Below, one piece after another: positions 25,226 through 34,355 of a stretch of 64,000 bases of DNA. Positions within the stretch are counted from its first letter, which is position 1, and every line of letters begins with the position of its first letter. Origin of the DNA: Roseomonas sp. (GTDB lineage: Bacteria > Pseudomonadota > Alphaproteobacteria > Acetobacterales > Acetobacteraceae); NCBI GenBank assembly GCA_031180725.1, contig JAPSLO010000017.1, forward strand, positions 1 through 64,000, given 5' to 3'. The notes below the pieces were generated by a model. It did not search any database. It was given only the letters and a program-made list of their open reading frames with translations, and was not told where the DNA came from. Position numbers and translations under genes: made by a program.

Positions 25226-26134
25226 TCACCCGAGGTGGCGCCGGAAGAAGGCCAGCGTGCGGTCCCAGGCCAGCTTCGCCGCTGCCTCGTTGTAGCGGGG
25301 CGTGGAGTTGTTGTGGAAGCCGTGCTGGGTGCCCGGATAGAGGTGCCTCTCATAGGGCACGCCATGCTGCTTCAGCCCCGCCTCGTAGCCCGGCCACATG
25401 GCGTTGATCTGCGCATCGTGCTCGGCGTAGTGCAGCAGCAGCGGGGCGCGGATGGCAGCGATGCCGGTGGTCTCCGGCGCCGCGCCATAGAAGGGAACGG
25501 CGGCCTTCAGGTCGGCGCCCATCATCGTGGCCAACGCATTGGTCGTGCTGCCGCCCCAGCAGAAGCCGGTGACGCCCAGATTGCCGGATGACAGCGGATG
25601 CGCCTTCAGGAAGCGCGCGCTGTTCAGCATGTCCGTGCGCAGCTTGCCCTGGTCCAGCCCCGCCTGCAGCCGGCGCCCGTCATCGTCATTGCCCGGATAG
25701 CCGCCAGCCGGCGCCAGCCCATCCGGCGCCAGCGCCAGGAAGCCTTCCACCGCCAGCCGCCGCGCCACGTCCGCGATATAGGGGTTCAGGCCCCGGTTCT
25801 CGTGGATGACCAGCACGGCAGGAAAGGGCCCGGCGCCGCTCGGCTGGACCAGGTAGCCTCGCATCTCGCCCGAATTGCCGCCAGGCGAGGGATAGCGGAC
25901 ATAGAGCGCCTTGATGCGCGGATCGGTGAAGGAGATGGTCTGCGCCTGGGCGTAGCGGGGCAGCAGCGCCTGCGCCATGGCCAGCCCGCCGGCGATGGCC
26001 GAGGCCGCCTGCAGGAAGGTGCGGCGGTCGATCCAGCCATGGCAGTATTCGTCGTACAGGTCGAAGACCCGCTGATCGATCTCCGCTTGGGTCAGGACGG
26101 GATGCGGGCCTGCTGTCTCCACCACCTCGGACAA
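25226..26134 (-). CDS. dienelactone hydrolase family protein, Tat-type leader
   Basis: A 302-residue alpha/beta hydrolase. The expected triad is visible: cysteine nucleophile in GFCWGG, aspartate in HYAEHDAQIN and histidine in GTQHGFHN. The family motif VIHENRGLNPYIADVARRLA lies before it. The N-terminus has about 35 extra residues and then DRRTFLQAASAIAGGLAMAQ, a twin-arginine-like leader seen in YghX-type carboxymethylenebutenolidases, so the protein probably works in the periplasm. Substrate is uncertain. Single gene, with the gene for a secreted cyclase upstream on the same strand. Confidence 0.87.
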   Translation of the reverse strand: MSEVVETAGPHPVLTQAEIDQRVFDLYDEYCHGWIDRRTFLQAASAIAGGLAMAQALLPRYAQAQTISFTDPRIKALYVRYPSPGGNSGEMRGYLVQPSGAGPFPAVLVIHENRGLNPYIADVARRLAVEGFLALAPDGLAPAGGYPGNDDDGRRLQAGLDQGKLRTDMLNSARFLKAHPLSSGNLGVTGFCWGGSTTNALATMMGADLKAAVPFYGAAPETTGIAAIRAPLLLHYAEHDAQINAMWPGYEAGLKQHGVPYERHLYPGTQHGFHNNSTPRYNEAAAKLAWDRTLAFFRRHLG

Positions 26135-26200
26135 GGCGGATTCCCCTTTTGGTTGAATTTCCGCCGGCAGCCTAGCCGAAGCGTGTCCCCCTCCGCACCA

Positions 26201-27016
26201 TCAGACCAGGGCGATGACCCGGCCATGGCCGCCGGTCGCACCCGCAATCTTCGGCGCGCCGGCCACCAGCGTGGCCCCGGTGGCCGGCAGGCCGGTAAGC
26301 CCGGCGATGCATTCCAGCCCCCAGCGCCCGCTGGCCAGCCAGGCCTTGTGGAAGCCGAAGCTGCTGGACGGACCGTGGTCCAGCGACAGCGTATCCACCG
26401 CCACCGCCGCCAGGTTCCGCTCGATCAGCAGCGGCGCGACATCCGGGCGGAAGCCCGGGAAGCGCAGGGTGTTGCCGCTGTCGGCGTTACGGAAGCCGGG
26501 GCCGCCGACGCGGCTTTCCCAGCCGGAATTCATCGCCAGGCAGGCGCCAGCGGGGATGCGGCCGTGCTGGGCCTCATGCACGGCGATGTCTTCCGGCGTC
26601 ACCTCGTAATCCGGCACATTCGCCGCCCTGGCGCGGATATCCAGCACCATCAGCGGGCAGACCAGGTTCTCGACCGGGATGCGGTCCACAGTCGCGCCAT
26701 CCTGGGTGAAGTGGATCGGCGCGTCGAAATGCGTGCCGACATGCTCGAAGTAGGTGAACCTGTTCACGTTGTAGCCGTCGCGCGCCAGCGTCATCACAAG
26801 ATCCTGGGTGAAGGCGGGCTGGCTGTCGAAGGTCGGGAAGTCGGGCCGCAGCGTATGCGTCAGGTCCACCACCCGGTTGATGGGGGTGCTACGCACCGCC
26901 TGCGCGGCCCCCGGCTGCGCCGACAGCGCCAGCACAGAGGCCGCGGCCGCCGCCATCATGCCGCGCCGGCCCAGCCCTTCCTGCACGCTTCGCATCACGC
27001 AGGCGTTGCACATCAA
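26201..27016 (-). CDS. cyclase family protein (kynurenine formamidase-like fold), secreted
   Basis: A 271-residue metal-dependent hydrolase of the cyclase family. The diagnostic motif is HVGTHFDAPIHF (about residues 92-103), with D48 in VVDLTHTL opening the fold. A signal-like stretch at about 20-40 (AAAAASVLALSAQPGAAQA) suggests export. Known members include kynurenine formamidase and isatin hydrolase; the substrate here is not decidable. Two ATG codons at 27016 and 27013 are equally possible. It faces away from the GlsB-type gene across a 241-base gap. Confidence 0.83.
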   Translation of the reverse strand: MMCNACVMRSVQEGLGRRGMMAAAAASVLALSAQPGAAQAVRSTPINRVVDLTHTLRPDFPTFDSQPAFTQDLVMTLARDGYNVNRFTYFEHVGTHFDAPIHFTQDGATVDRIPVENLVCPLMVLDIRARAANVPDYEVTPEDIAVHEAQHGRIPAGACLAMNSGWESRVGGPGFRNADSGNTLRFPGFRPDVAPLLIERNLAAVAVDTLSLDHGPSSSFGFHKAWLASGRWGLECIAGLTGLPATGATLVAGAPKIAGATGGHGRVIALV

Positions 27017-27201
27017 CCCGTCTCCTCATGATGCCGGCCGGTGCATTTCCGGTTCGAATGGAATCGCCTCACGGCCCGGAAAGGTAGCAAAACAAAAAGC
27101 CGGCATGGCGATGGCGCGCCGTGGTCGCTGCCGCCAGGGTGACGCAGGGCGGGTGGGAGAAGCCAGCCTCCTGTTGCGTGCTTTTGCACAGGGTCCGGTC
27201 G

Positions 27202-27226
27202 GCAACTGGCACCGGCGCGGCTCGTT
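27202..27226 (+). promoter_or_regulatory. EcfG-type general stress promoter (putative)
   Basis: GCAAC at 27202-27206, a 16-base spacer and CGTT at 27223-27226, one mismatch from the EcfG consensus, 31 bases before the start of the GlsB-type gene. Distance and layout equal those of the promoter at 3148-3172. Confidence 0.45.
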
Positions 27227-27257
27227 ACCGCTGCCGCAGGATGCAGGAGCGGGCGTC

Positions 27258-27515
27258 ATGGGTTTTCTCTGGACCATCATTATCGGCTTCGTCGCGGGCC
27301 TGATCGCGAAATTCCTGATGCCGGGCCGCGACCCCGGCGGCTTCATCATCACCACGCTGATCGGCATCGTCGGCGCGCTGGTGGCCACCTGGCTCGGCCA
27401 GGCGGTGGGCTGGTACCGCGCTGGAGAGGGCGCAGGGCTGATCGGCGCCGTGGTGGGCGCGATCATCCTCCTGGTGATCTACCGCATGGTCGCCGGCCGG
27501 CGCACCACGGTCTGA
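27258..27515 (+). CDS. GlsB/YeaQ/YmgE family stress membrane protein
   Basis: An 85-residue inner-membrane protein with three predicted helices: about 4-20 (LWTIIIGFVAGLIAKFL), 28-45 and 58-77. The family signature GFVAGLIAKFLMPGRDPGGF is present. Such transglycosylase-associated proteins are induced by stress, though their activity is unknown. A ribosome site AGGAGCGGG precedes ATG 27258, and an EcfG-like promoter lies further upstream. A strong hairpin follows. Confidence 0.9.
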   Translation: MGFLWTIIIGFVAGLIAKFLMPGRDPGGFIITTLIGIVGALVATWLGQAVGWYRAGEGAGLIGAVVGAIILLVIYRMVAGRRTTV

Positions 27516-27547
27516 CCCGGGCTTACGGGGCTAGGCTCGAAGGGTAT

Positions 27548-27578
27548 GGCGCGGCGCACCCGGCGGGTGCGCCGCGCC
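27548..27578. terminator. strong bidirectional hairpin
   Basis: GGCGCGGCGCACCC-GGC-GGGTGCGCCGCGCC is a perfect 14-base-pair stem between two convergent genes (GlsB-type and gshB). No T-tract is present on the + side beyond TGATTCC. It would serve both transcripts. Confidence 0.6.
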
Positions 27579-27600
27579 TGATTCCGCTTGGCTCCGGGCT

Positions 27601-28545
27601 TCAGCGCCGGGCCTCGATCGCGTCCCAGATCGCCTTTTCCAGCTGCACGCCGTCGAAGCGCGCGATTTCCTGCAGACCGGTGGGAGAGGTAACGTTGATC
27701 TCGGTCAGGTAGCCGCCGATCACATCGATACCCACGAAAATCAGGCCGCGCTTCTTCAGCTCCGGCCCGATGGCGGCGCAGATTTCCTTCTCACGATCGG
27801 TCAGCTTCGTCGGCTCGGGGCGGCCGCCAACATGCATGTTGCTCCGCGCCTCGCCGGCGGCGGGCACGCGGTTGATGGCGCCCAGCGGCTCGCCATCCAC
27901 CAGGATCACGCGCTTGTCGCCCTGGCGCACATCGGGGAGGTAGCGCTGGATCACCAGCGGCTCGCGGCTCCTCTCCGTGAACATCTCCAGCAGGCTGTTC
28001 AGGTTGGGGTCGTCGGGGCGGATGTGGAACACGCCGGCGCCGCCATTGCCGAACAGCGGCTTCAGGATGATGTCGCCGTGCTTTTCACGGAATTTGCGGA
28101 TCTGGCGGATGTCGCTGCTGATCAGCGTCTCCGGCATCAGGTCGGGGAAGTGGGTGACGTAGAGCTTCTCCGGCGCGTTGCGCACGCTGGCGGGGTCGTT
28201 CACCACCAGGGTCTTCGGGTGGATGTGCTCCAGGATGTGGGTGGCCGTGATGTAGGCCATGTCGAAGGGCGGATCCTGGCGCATCAGCACCACATCCATG
28301 GTGGAGAGGTCGAGCTCCTCGGCCTCGCCCAGGGTGAAGTGGTCGCCGAGCAGGCGGCGCACCTGCACCGGCTGGGCGGTGGCCACCACGCGGCCGGCCA
28401 CCAGCGCCAGATCGCGCGGGTGGTAGTGCCACATCGCATGGCCGCGGGCCTGTGCTTCCAGCATCAGGGCGAAGGTGCTGTCGGCATTGATGTTGATGGA
28501 GGCGATCGGGTCCATCTGGACCGCGACGCGCAGGGGCTTGGCCAT
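27601..28545 (-). CDS. gshB: glutathione synthase
   Basis: A 314-residue ATP-grasp enzyme joining gamma-glutamylcysteine and glycine. Seen: [19 protein letters not shown] at the N-terminus, [19 protein letters not shown], the ATP-grasp core [16 protein letters not shown] (about 167-182), and the C-terminal [19 protein letters not shown] with the metal-binding acidic and asparagine residues. Length matches the proteobacterial family. Single gene, divergent from aroE. Confidence 0.96.
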   Translation of the reverse strand: MAKPLRVAVQMDPIASININADSTFALMLEAQARGHAMWHYHPRDLALVAGRVVATAQPVQVRRLLGDHFTLGEAEELDLSTMDVVLMRQDPPFDMAYITATHILEHIHPKTLVVNDPASVRNAPEKLYVTHFPDLMPETLISSDIRQIRKFREKHGDIILKPLFGNGGAGVFHIRPDDPNLNSLLEMFTERSREPLVIQRYLPDVRQGDKRVILVDGEPLGAINRVPAAGEARSNMHVGGRPEPTKLTDREKEICAAIGPELKKRGLIFVGIDVIGGYLTEINVTSPTGLQEIARFDGVQLEKAIWDAIEARR

Positions 28546-28737
28546 GATGCATCTCCGCTCGGCAGTGCGGGCCCGGGCCCGGCAACGCCGGGGGAACTGG
28601 CTGGCCTGGCCCGCATCCTTTCCCTAGGCTTGGCACCGGCCGCAGGACCTGGGAAGGGGTGGCCCCTGCCCGACGGCTCCGGACCGGGAGGCGCCCTTGC
28701 TTGACGGCGCGGCCGCAGGGGGGTTCACGTCCGCGCC

Positions 28738-29595
28738 ATGCGCACCCTGACGGGCAAATCCCGCCTGGCCGGCATCCTGGGCTGGCCGGTCTCCCATTCC
28801 CGCTCGCCGCGGCTGCATGGCTACTGGCTGGCGCTCTACGACGTGGACGGGGCCTATGTGCCGCTGCCGGTCTCGCCCGAGGCCTTTCCGCATGCGGTGC
28901 GCAGCCTGGCCCGGCTGGGTTTCTGCGGCGCGAACGTGACCATCCCGCACAAGGAAGCCGCCTTCGCCGCCTGCGACGTGGTCTCCGAGGTGGCGCGGCG
29001 GGCCGGCTCGGTGAACACACTGGTCTTCCGCGACGGCCGGATCGAGGGCACCAGCACCGACGGCTTCGGCTTCCTGGAAAGCGTGCGCGAACAGGCCCCA
29101 GGCTGGCGCGCAGCCGATGGCCCGGCGGTGGTGCTGGGGGCGGGGGGTGCCGTGCGGTCCGTGGCGGCGGCGCTGCTGGAAGCCGGCTGCCCGCATCTGA
29201 CCCTGGTGAACCGCACCCCGGCTCGCGCCGAGGCGCTGGCGCGGGACCTGGCCGCGCATGGGCTGGGCCCGGTGGAGGTCGCCACCACCCCGCCGCTGCG
29301 CGATGCCGCGCTGCTGGTGAACGGCACCTCGCTGGGGATGAAGGGCGAGCCGCCGCTGGAGATCGACCTTTCTCCCCTGCCTGGCCATGCGGTGGTGGCG
29401 GACATGGTCTATGTGCCGCTGGAGACGCCCCTGCTGGCCGCGGCGCGTGCGCGGGGCCTGCGCGCGGTGGATGGGCTGGGCATGCTGCTGCACCAGGCCC
29501 GGCCGGGCTTCGAGGCCTGGTTCGGCGTGGCGCCGGAGGTGGATGGGGCGCTGCGCGCCTATGTCGCCGCCGACCTCCTGAGGGGCGAGGCGTGA
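28738..29595 (+). CDS. aroE: shikimate dehydrogenase
   Basis: A 285-residue NADP-dependent enzyme reducing 3-dehydroshikimate in aromatic amino acid synthesis. The shikimate-binding WPVSHSRSPRLHGYWL is at about residues 16-31; NVTIPHKEA contains the catalytic lysine (K72); the NADP motif VVLGAGGAVRSVAAAL is at about 130-145. First gene of the aroE-coaE-dnaQ run, with coaE 13 bases after its stop. Confidence 0.95.
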   Translation: MRTLTGKSRLAGILGWPVSHSRSPRLHGYWLALYDVDGAYVPLPVSPEAFPHAVRSLARLGFCGANVTIPHKEAAFAACDVVSEVARRAGSVNTLVFRDGRIEGTSTDGFGFLESVREQAPGWRAADGPAVVLGAGGAVRSVAAALLEAGCPHLTLVNRTPARAEALARDLAAHGLGPVEVATTPPLRDAALLVNGTSLGMKGEPPLEIDLSPLPGHAVVADMVYVPLETPLLAAARARGLRAVDGLGMLLHQARPGFEAWFGVAPEVDGALRAYVAADLLRGEA

Positions 29596-29608
29596 CGCGT
29601 CGCCCTCC

Positions 29609-30208
29609 ATGAAGATCCTGGGCCTGACGGGCAGCATCGGCATGGGGAAATCCACCGCCGCCACCACCTTCCGCCGGCTGAACGTGCCGGTCTTCGATGC
29701 CGATGCCGCGGTGCACCGGCTGCAGGGCCGGGGTGGCGCCGCGGTGCGGCCCATCGAGGCCGCCTTCCCCGGCACCACCAGGGAGGGGCCGGGCGGCCGC
29801 TATGTGGACCGGGAGGCGCTGCGCGCCCGCGTCCTCGGCGACCCCGCGGCGCTGCGCCGGCTGGAGGCGATCGTGCATCCCCTGGTGCGCCGGGCGGAGC
29901 GCCATTTCCTGGCGGCCGCGCGGCGCCGCGGCGAGCGCCTGGCCGTGCTGGACATCCCCTTGCTGCTGGAGACGGGCGGGGAGAAGCGGGTGGACCTGCT
30001 GCTGGTGGTCTCCGCCCCCGCCGCCGTGCAGCGCGCCCGCGTGCTGCGCCGGAAGGGCATGACACCGGAGCGTCTGGCCGCCATCCTGGCGCGGCAGATG
30101 CCGGATGCGCTGAAGCGGAAGAAGGCCGACCACGTGGTGCAGACGGGACTTTCCCGCCATGCGGCGCAGCGGCAGATCCGGGCGATCGTGAGGGGGCTGC
30201 GACAATGA
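29609..30208 (+). CDS. coaE: dephospho-CoA kinase
   Basis: A 199-residue kinase for the last step of coenzyme A synthesis. The P-loop LTGSIGMGKST is at residues 6-16; VFDADAAVHRL holds the substrate aspartate; DIPLLLETG and RKGMTPERLAAILARQMP form the lid and ATP regions. Normal length. It is followed by a family A repeat and then dnaQ, so dnaQ may be partly separately expressed. Confidence 0.95.
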   Translation: MKILGLTGSIGMGKSTAATTFRRLNVPVFDADAAVHRLQGRGGAAVRPIEAAFPGTTREGPGGRYVDREALRARVLGDPAALRRLEAIVHPLVRRAERHFLAAARRRGERLAVLDIPLLLETGGEKRVDLLLVVSAPAAVQRARVLRRKGMTPERLAAILARQMPDALKRKKADHVVQTGLSRHAAQRQIRAIVRGLRQ

Positions 30209-30269
30209 GGACGCGGATGCCGGCCCCGACAGGCGATGCCGAAATTCAGCGGCCGACGCAGCCCGCCGA

Positions 30270-30369
30270 GGCCGCGAACGCGGCCCGCGGCCTGTGCCGC
30301 GAAGCCAAGCAGCCGGATGGCCGCGCGTCACGCCGCAGGCGTGCTTTCGGCACGACGCGTCTGAGGGCC
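30270..30369 (+). repeat. intergenic stem-loop repeat, family A copy 3 (diverged)
   Basis: A hairpin GGCCGC-GAAC-GCGGCC (30270-30285) is followed by GCGAAGCCAAGCAGCCGGATGG and, after an insertion of about 30 bases, by CGCGTCTGAGGGC, the same terminal sequence as copies 2 and 4. It ends 8 bases before dnaQ. Similarity is partial. Confidence 0.5.
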
Positions 30370-30377
30370 AACATATA

Positions 30378-31094
30378 ATGCGCCAGATCGTGCTCGACAC
30401 CGAGACCACCGGTCTCGACCCCGCATCCGGCGACCGCGTCATCGAGGTCGCGGCGATCGAGCTCTACAACTTCATGCCGACGGGCCAGCAGTTCCATGTG
30501 CTGATCGACCCGGAGCGCGACATCCCGGAGGAAGCGACCCGCGTGCACGGCTTCACCGCCGAGATGCTGCGCGGCAAGCCGCTGTTCGCGGCCATCGCGG
30601 ATGAATTGCTGGCCTTCCTGGGTGAGGCCGAGATCATCGCCCACAACGCGCCCTTCGATTTCGGCTTCCTGGATGCCGAACTCACCCGCGCCGGCCGGCC
30701 GAAGCTGGACCGCGCGCGGATGGTGGACAGCCTGGAGATCGCCAAGCGCCGCTACCCCGGCCTGCCCAACAGCCTGGATGCGCTGTGCCGCCGCCTGGGC
30801 GTCGATAACTCCATGCGCACCAGCCACAACGCCCTGCTGGACGTGAAGCTGCTGGCGGAGGTCTATCTGCAGCTCATGGGCGGCAAGCAGCCGGGGCTCG
30901 ACCTGGCCGCCTCGCCCATCCGCCGCGCCGGCCCGGCGCTGGAGGCGGAGAATGCGCCCATCGCCCGCACGCCGCGCCCCATCGTCCCGAGCGCGGCGGA
31001 GCTGGAAGCCCATGCCGCCTTCGTGGCGAAGAAGCTGAAGGAACCGCTCTGGCTCCAGCCGCCCTTCACCGAGCCCGCCGCGGCTACAGGATGA
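30378..31094 (+). CDS. dnaQ: DNA polymerase III epsilon subunit (3'-5' proofreading exonuclease)
   Basis: A 238-residue DEDDh exonuclease. Motif Exo I is LDTETTGLD (D7 and E9 bind metal), Exo II is IIAHNAPFDFGFLD and Exo III is TSHNALLDVKLLAEVYLQL. The C-terminal extension would bind the polymerase alpha subunit. ATG 30378 puts the first acidic pair at the standard spot. Its last 11 bases overlap the 3' end of the convergent RTX gene. Confidence 0.96.
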   Translation: MRQIVLDTETTGLDPASGDRVIEVAAIELYNFMPTGQQFHVLIDPERDIPEEATRVHGFTAEMLRGKPLFAAIADELLAFLGEAEIIAHNAPFDFGFLDAELTRAGRPKLDRARMVDSLEIAKRRYPGLPNSLDALCRRLGVDNSMRTSHNALLDVKLLAEVYLQLMGGKQPGLDLAASPIRRAGPALEAENAPIARTPRPIVPSAAELEAHAAFVAKKLKEPLWLQPPFTEPAAATG

Positions 31095-31929
31095 AGTCCT
31101 CCGCCGTCAGCTCAAAGAGCCCGGCCAGTTCGAACTCCATCGTCGGCGCCGGCACCTCCGGCGGCTCCGGGCCGGTGCCGACGGGGCCATAGACCTGGAC
31201 CACCGTGTCGCCGTCCTGGTGCTCGTAGCGGACCTGCAGCCGCTGTTCCGCCAGGAAGTCGTCGGTGCCGAGGAAGATCGGCTCTGGCTGCGGCCCGACC
31301 GGCAACGGGTTGCGGTAGCCCGTCAGGTCCAGCAGGTCCTCGCCCTGCTGGAAATCCTGGATCACGTCGCGCTCGCCCTCTCCCACTCCGCTGTCGGTCC
31401 GGAAGCCGGTGCGCCCGCTGCCGCGGATGAAGGCGAAGACGTCCTCGCCCTGCTCGCCATACATGAGGTCCGCGCCGAAGCTGCCCAGGATGCGGTCGTC
31501 GCCATCGCCGCCCCGCACCGTGTCCTCGCCGCCGCCCGCATCAATCGTGTCTGCGCCGGAACCGCCGAAGAGCAGGTCCGCGCCATCGTTGAACTGGAAG
31601 GATTCGGTGGCCGAAGGCGGGAAGAACCTGGCCGAGCCGAGACCATTGATGCTGTCATCCCCCGATCCGCCGAACACGGTATCGGCGCCATAGCCGGCGA
31701 TCACCACATCATCGCCGCTTCCTGCCAGGATCAGGTTGTTGCCGGGCGTGCCGCTGGGCGGCGGGGGTGGGCCGGTCTCGGTATCGCCCAGGATGGTATC
31801 GGCGCCGGCACCGCCGAACAGGACATTGTCGCCCGGTCCGCCCACGATGCTGTCGGGGCCCTCGTTCTGCCGCAGGACGATCTCGATGGTCGCCTCAAGG
31901 AGGTCGACGAAGCCCAGGAGTCCCGACAT
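31084..31929 (-). CDS. small RTX calcium-binding repeat protein
   Basis: A 281-residue acidic protein without signal peptide. Calcium-binding nonapeptide repeats of the type GGxGxDxux appear between about residues 30 and 150: GGAGADTIL, GGSGDDSIN, GGSGADTID, GGDGDDRIL. A proline run (GPPPPPSG) interrupts them. The end ELTAEDFIL matches the hydrophobic-acidic tail of type I secretion substrates. No transporter genes are adjacent. ATG 31929 has a GGGAGG ribosome site. Upstream DNA is unusually A+T-rich. Likely secreted, perhaps surface or biofilm related; no enzymatic domain is seen. Confidence 0.83.
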   Translation of the reverse strand: MSGLLGFVDLLEATIEIVLRQNEGPDSIVGGPGDNVLFGGAGADTILGDTETGPPPPPSGTPGNNLILAGSGDDVVIAGYGADTVFGGSGDDSINGLGSARFFPPSATESFQFNDGADLLFGGSGADTIDAGGGEDTVRGGDGDDRILGSFGADLMYGEQGEDVFAFIRGSGRTGFRTDSGVGEGERDVIQDFQQGEDLLDLTGYRNPLPVGPQPEPIFLGTDDFLAEQRLQVRYEHQDGDTVVQVYGPVGTGPEPPEVPAPTMEFELAGLFELTAEDFIL

Positions 31930-32091
31930 GCCACGCCTCCCAGTGTTTATAATTATGTTAGGCGTTTAATCTTACGTAAACCGCACGAAATGAGCCAGGA
32001 TTCCTGCGCGGTTACGATACACGAGGCTGCGACGCCCGCTGTGCGCCGGTCGGGCCTCGTCCTGTCGCGTCTGCTGTCCTAAGTGTGTCGC
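31930..32091. other. A+T-rich divergent regulatory gap
   Basis: This 162-base gap between the RTX gene and lutA holds the most A+T-rich stretch nearby (GTTTATAATTATGTTAGGCG at 31945-31964) and the palindrome TTACGTAA at about 31972-31979. It must hold promoters for both genes, but I cannot fix -35/-10 pairs or a regulator site. Confidence 0.4.
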
Positions 32092-32880
32092 ATGCACCAA
32101 ACCCGCCCGCGCGTCGCGCTGTTCGTCACCTGCCTGGTGGACCTCTACCGCCCCAGCGTCGGTTTCGCCGCGATCCGGCTGCTGGAAGCGGCCGGCTGCC
32201 TGGTCGAGGTGCCGGCGGCGCAGACCTGCTGCGGCCAGCCCGCCTACAACAGCGGCGACCGCGCCACCGCCCGCGACCTGGCGCGCCGGGTGATCGATAC
32301 CTTCCTGCATTACGACTACGTGGTGGTGCCGTCCGGCTCCTGCGGCGGGCAGATCGCGCACCATTATCCCGGCCTTTTCGAGGACGACCCCGAATACCGC
32401 GCCAGGGCCGAGACGCTGGCCGGCAAGACGCATGAGCTGGTCTCCTTCCTGGCCGATGTGATCGGCACGGCCGAGGTGACGGCGCGCTATGAGGGCATGG
32501 TGACCTACCACGACAGCTGCTCCGGCCTGCGGGAGCTGGGCATCAAGGCGCAGCCGCGCCGGCTGCTGGCCGCGGTGGATGGGCTGGTGCTGAAGGAGAT
32601 GGAGGATGCCGAGGTCTGCTGCGGCTTCGGCGGCACATTCTGCGTGAAGTATCCCGATATCTCCGTGCGCATGGTCAGCGACAAAGTGCAGAACATCCAG
32701 GCCACGGGTGCGGATACGCTGCTGGCCGGCGATCTGGGCTGCCTGCTGAACATGGCCGGCCGCCTGCACCGTGAAGGCGCGCCGGTGAAGGTGCGGCATG
32801 TGGCGGAAGTGCTGGCCGGGATGACGGAGGAGGTCGCGCCGATCGGCGAGGCGCCCGCCGGCAACGGCGCGAAGGCGTAA
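32092..32880 (+). CDS. lutA: lactate utilisation Fe-S protein LutA
   Basis: A 262-residue protein with two cysteine-rich CCG domains: TCCGQPAYNSGD plus PSGSCGGQIAHHYP in the first half, and CSGLRELGIK plus EVCCGFGGTFCVKYPD in the second. This is LutA, one of three subunits of the cytoplasmic L-lactate (or lactate/glycolate-type) oxidising complex. ATG 32092 was chosen; a GTG nine bases upstream is a weaker option. The next gene is lutB, 13 bases on. Confidence 0.9.
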   Translation: MHQTRPRVALFVTCLVDLYRPSVGFAAIRLLEAAGCLVEVPAAQTCCGQPAYNSGDRATARDLARRVIDTFLHYDYVVVPSGSCGGQIAHHYPGLFEDDPEYRARAETLAGKTHELVSFLADVIGTAEVTARYEGMVTYHDSCSGLRELGIKAQPRRLLAAVDGLVLKEMEDAEVCCGFGGTFCVKYPDISVRMVSDKVQNIQATGADTLLAGDLGCLLNMAGRLHREGAPVKVRHVAEVLAGMTEEVAPIGEAPAGNGAKA

Positions 32881-32893
32881 GGGGAAGCGCGGC

Positions 32894-34342
32894 ATGGTCC
32901 AGGTCACCTCTCCCGCCTTCAAGCAGAACGCCCATCGGGCGCTGCAGGATGCCGGGCTGCAGAAGGCGCTCGGCAAGGCCAAGGGCGCCTTCCTGCAACG
33001 CCGCGCCGCCGCCGTCGCCGCCCTGCCGGAATTCGAGCGCCTGCGCGACATCGGGCGCGACATCAAGAACCACACCCTGGCGAACCTGGACCACTACCTG
33101 GAAGTCTATGCCGCCAATGTGGAGAAGGCCGGCGGCAAGGTGCATTGGTGCAGCACCGCCGAGGATGCGCGCCGCGCTGTGCTGCAGATCTGCCGCAACG
33201 CCGGCGCTAAGACCGTCACCAAGGGCAAGTCCATGATCTCTGAGGAGATCGGGGTCAACGACTACCTGGAAGCCCAGGGCATCACGCCGGTGGAGACTGA
33301 TCTCGGCGAGTACATCATCCAGCTCCGCAAGGAGCATCCCAGCCACATCATCGCCCCCGCCTTCCACCTGAACCGGGAAGATTGGGAAGCCGATTTTCGC
33401 CGCGCGCACACCGACCTCGACCCCAACCGCATCTTCCACGAACGGCGGGACATCCTGACGGAAGCGCGCAGCCGCCTGCGCCAGAAATTCCTCGCCGCCG
33501 ATGTCGGCATCACCGGCGCCAATTTCCTGATCGCCGAAACCGGCAGCAGCGTGATCGTCACCAACGAAGGCAATGGCGACCTGACGCAAACCCTGCCGCG
33601 CGTGCACATCGTGCTGGCCAGCATCGAGAAGATGGTGCCGACGCTGGAGGATGCGACGAACATGCTGCGCCTGCTGGCGCGCAGCGCCACCGGCCAGGAC
33701 TTCTCCGTCTACACCACTTTCTCCACCGGCATCCGGCGCGAGGGCGACCTGGACGGGCCGGAGGAATACCATGTGATCCTGCTGGACAACGGCCGGTCCA
33801 ACATGATCGGCACCGAGTTCCAGGAGATGCTGCGCTGCATCCGCTGCGCCGCCTGCATGAACCACTGCCCGGTCTATGGCGCGGTGGGCGGGCATGCCTA
33901 TGGCTGGGTCTATCCCGGCCCGATGGGCAGCGTGCTGACGCCCAGCCTGGTCGGCGTGGAGAAGACCGGCCACCTGCCCAACGCCTCCACCTTCTGCGGC
34001 AAATGCGAAAGCGTCTGCCCGGTGAAGATCCCGCTGCCCAAGCTGATGCGCCACTGGCGCGAGCGGGAGTTCGAGCGCCACCTGACGCCCGCCACCATCC
34101 GCACCAATCTCGGCCTCTGGGCCTGGTTCGCGAAGCGGCCTTCCGCCTATCGCCTGGCGACGCGGCTTGGCATCGGCGCGCTGTCGCTGCTGGCGCGCGC
34201 GCCGTGGAAGAAGAACCGCGGCGCCTTCCGCCGCCTGCCCCTCGCCGGCGGCTGGACACAGGGGCGCGACCTACCGGCCCCGGAGCCCGGCGGCACCTTC
34301 ATGGCGCGTTATGCCAAGGCGCGGCGCCAGCGCCGCACGTGA
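32894..34342 (+). CDS. lutB: lactate utilisation Fe-S protein LutB
   Basis: A 482-residue protein with an LUD domain (about 60-300, with TKGKSMISEEIG and GITGANFLIAETGSS) and a C-terminal ferredoxin-like part carrying two [4Fe-4S] cysteine sets, CIRCAACMNHCP and CGKCESVCPVK. It is the electron-transfer subunit of LutABC. The gene lies between lutA and lutC in the usual order with short gaps, so one operon. Confidence 0.95.
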   Translation: MVQVTSPAFKQNAHRALQDAGLQKALGKAKGAFLQRRAAAVAALPEFERLRDIGRDIKNHTLANLDHYLEVYAANVEKAGGKVHWCSTAEDARRAVLQICRNAGAKTVTKGKSMISEEIGVNDYLEAQGITPVETDLGEYIIQLRKEHPSHIIAPAFHLNREDWEADFRRAHTDLDPNRIFHERRDILTEARSRLRQKFLAADVGITGANFLIAETGSSVIVTNEGNGDLTQTLPRVHIVLASIEKMVPTLEDATNMLRLLARSATGQDFSVYTTFSTGIRREGDLDGPEEYHVILLDNGRSNMIGTEFQEMLRCIRCAACMNHCPVYGAVGGHAYGWVYPGPMGSVLTPSLVGVEKTGHLPNASTFCGKCESVCPVKIPLPKLMRHWREREFERHLTPATIRTNLGLWAWFAKRPSAYRLATRLGIGALSLLARAPWKKNRGAFRRLPLAGGWTQGRDLPAPEPGGTFMARYAKARRQRRT

Positions 34343-34355
34343 CCGGACGAGTTGC

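Noticed and set aside
31130-31930. CRISPR or tandem DNA repeats in the RTX gene
   Set aside because: The repetition is protein-level calcium-binding nonapeptides, with no constant spacer pattern.
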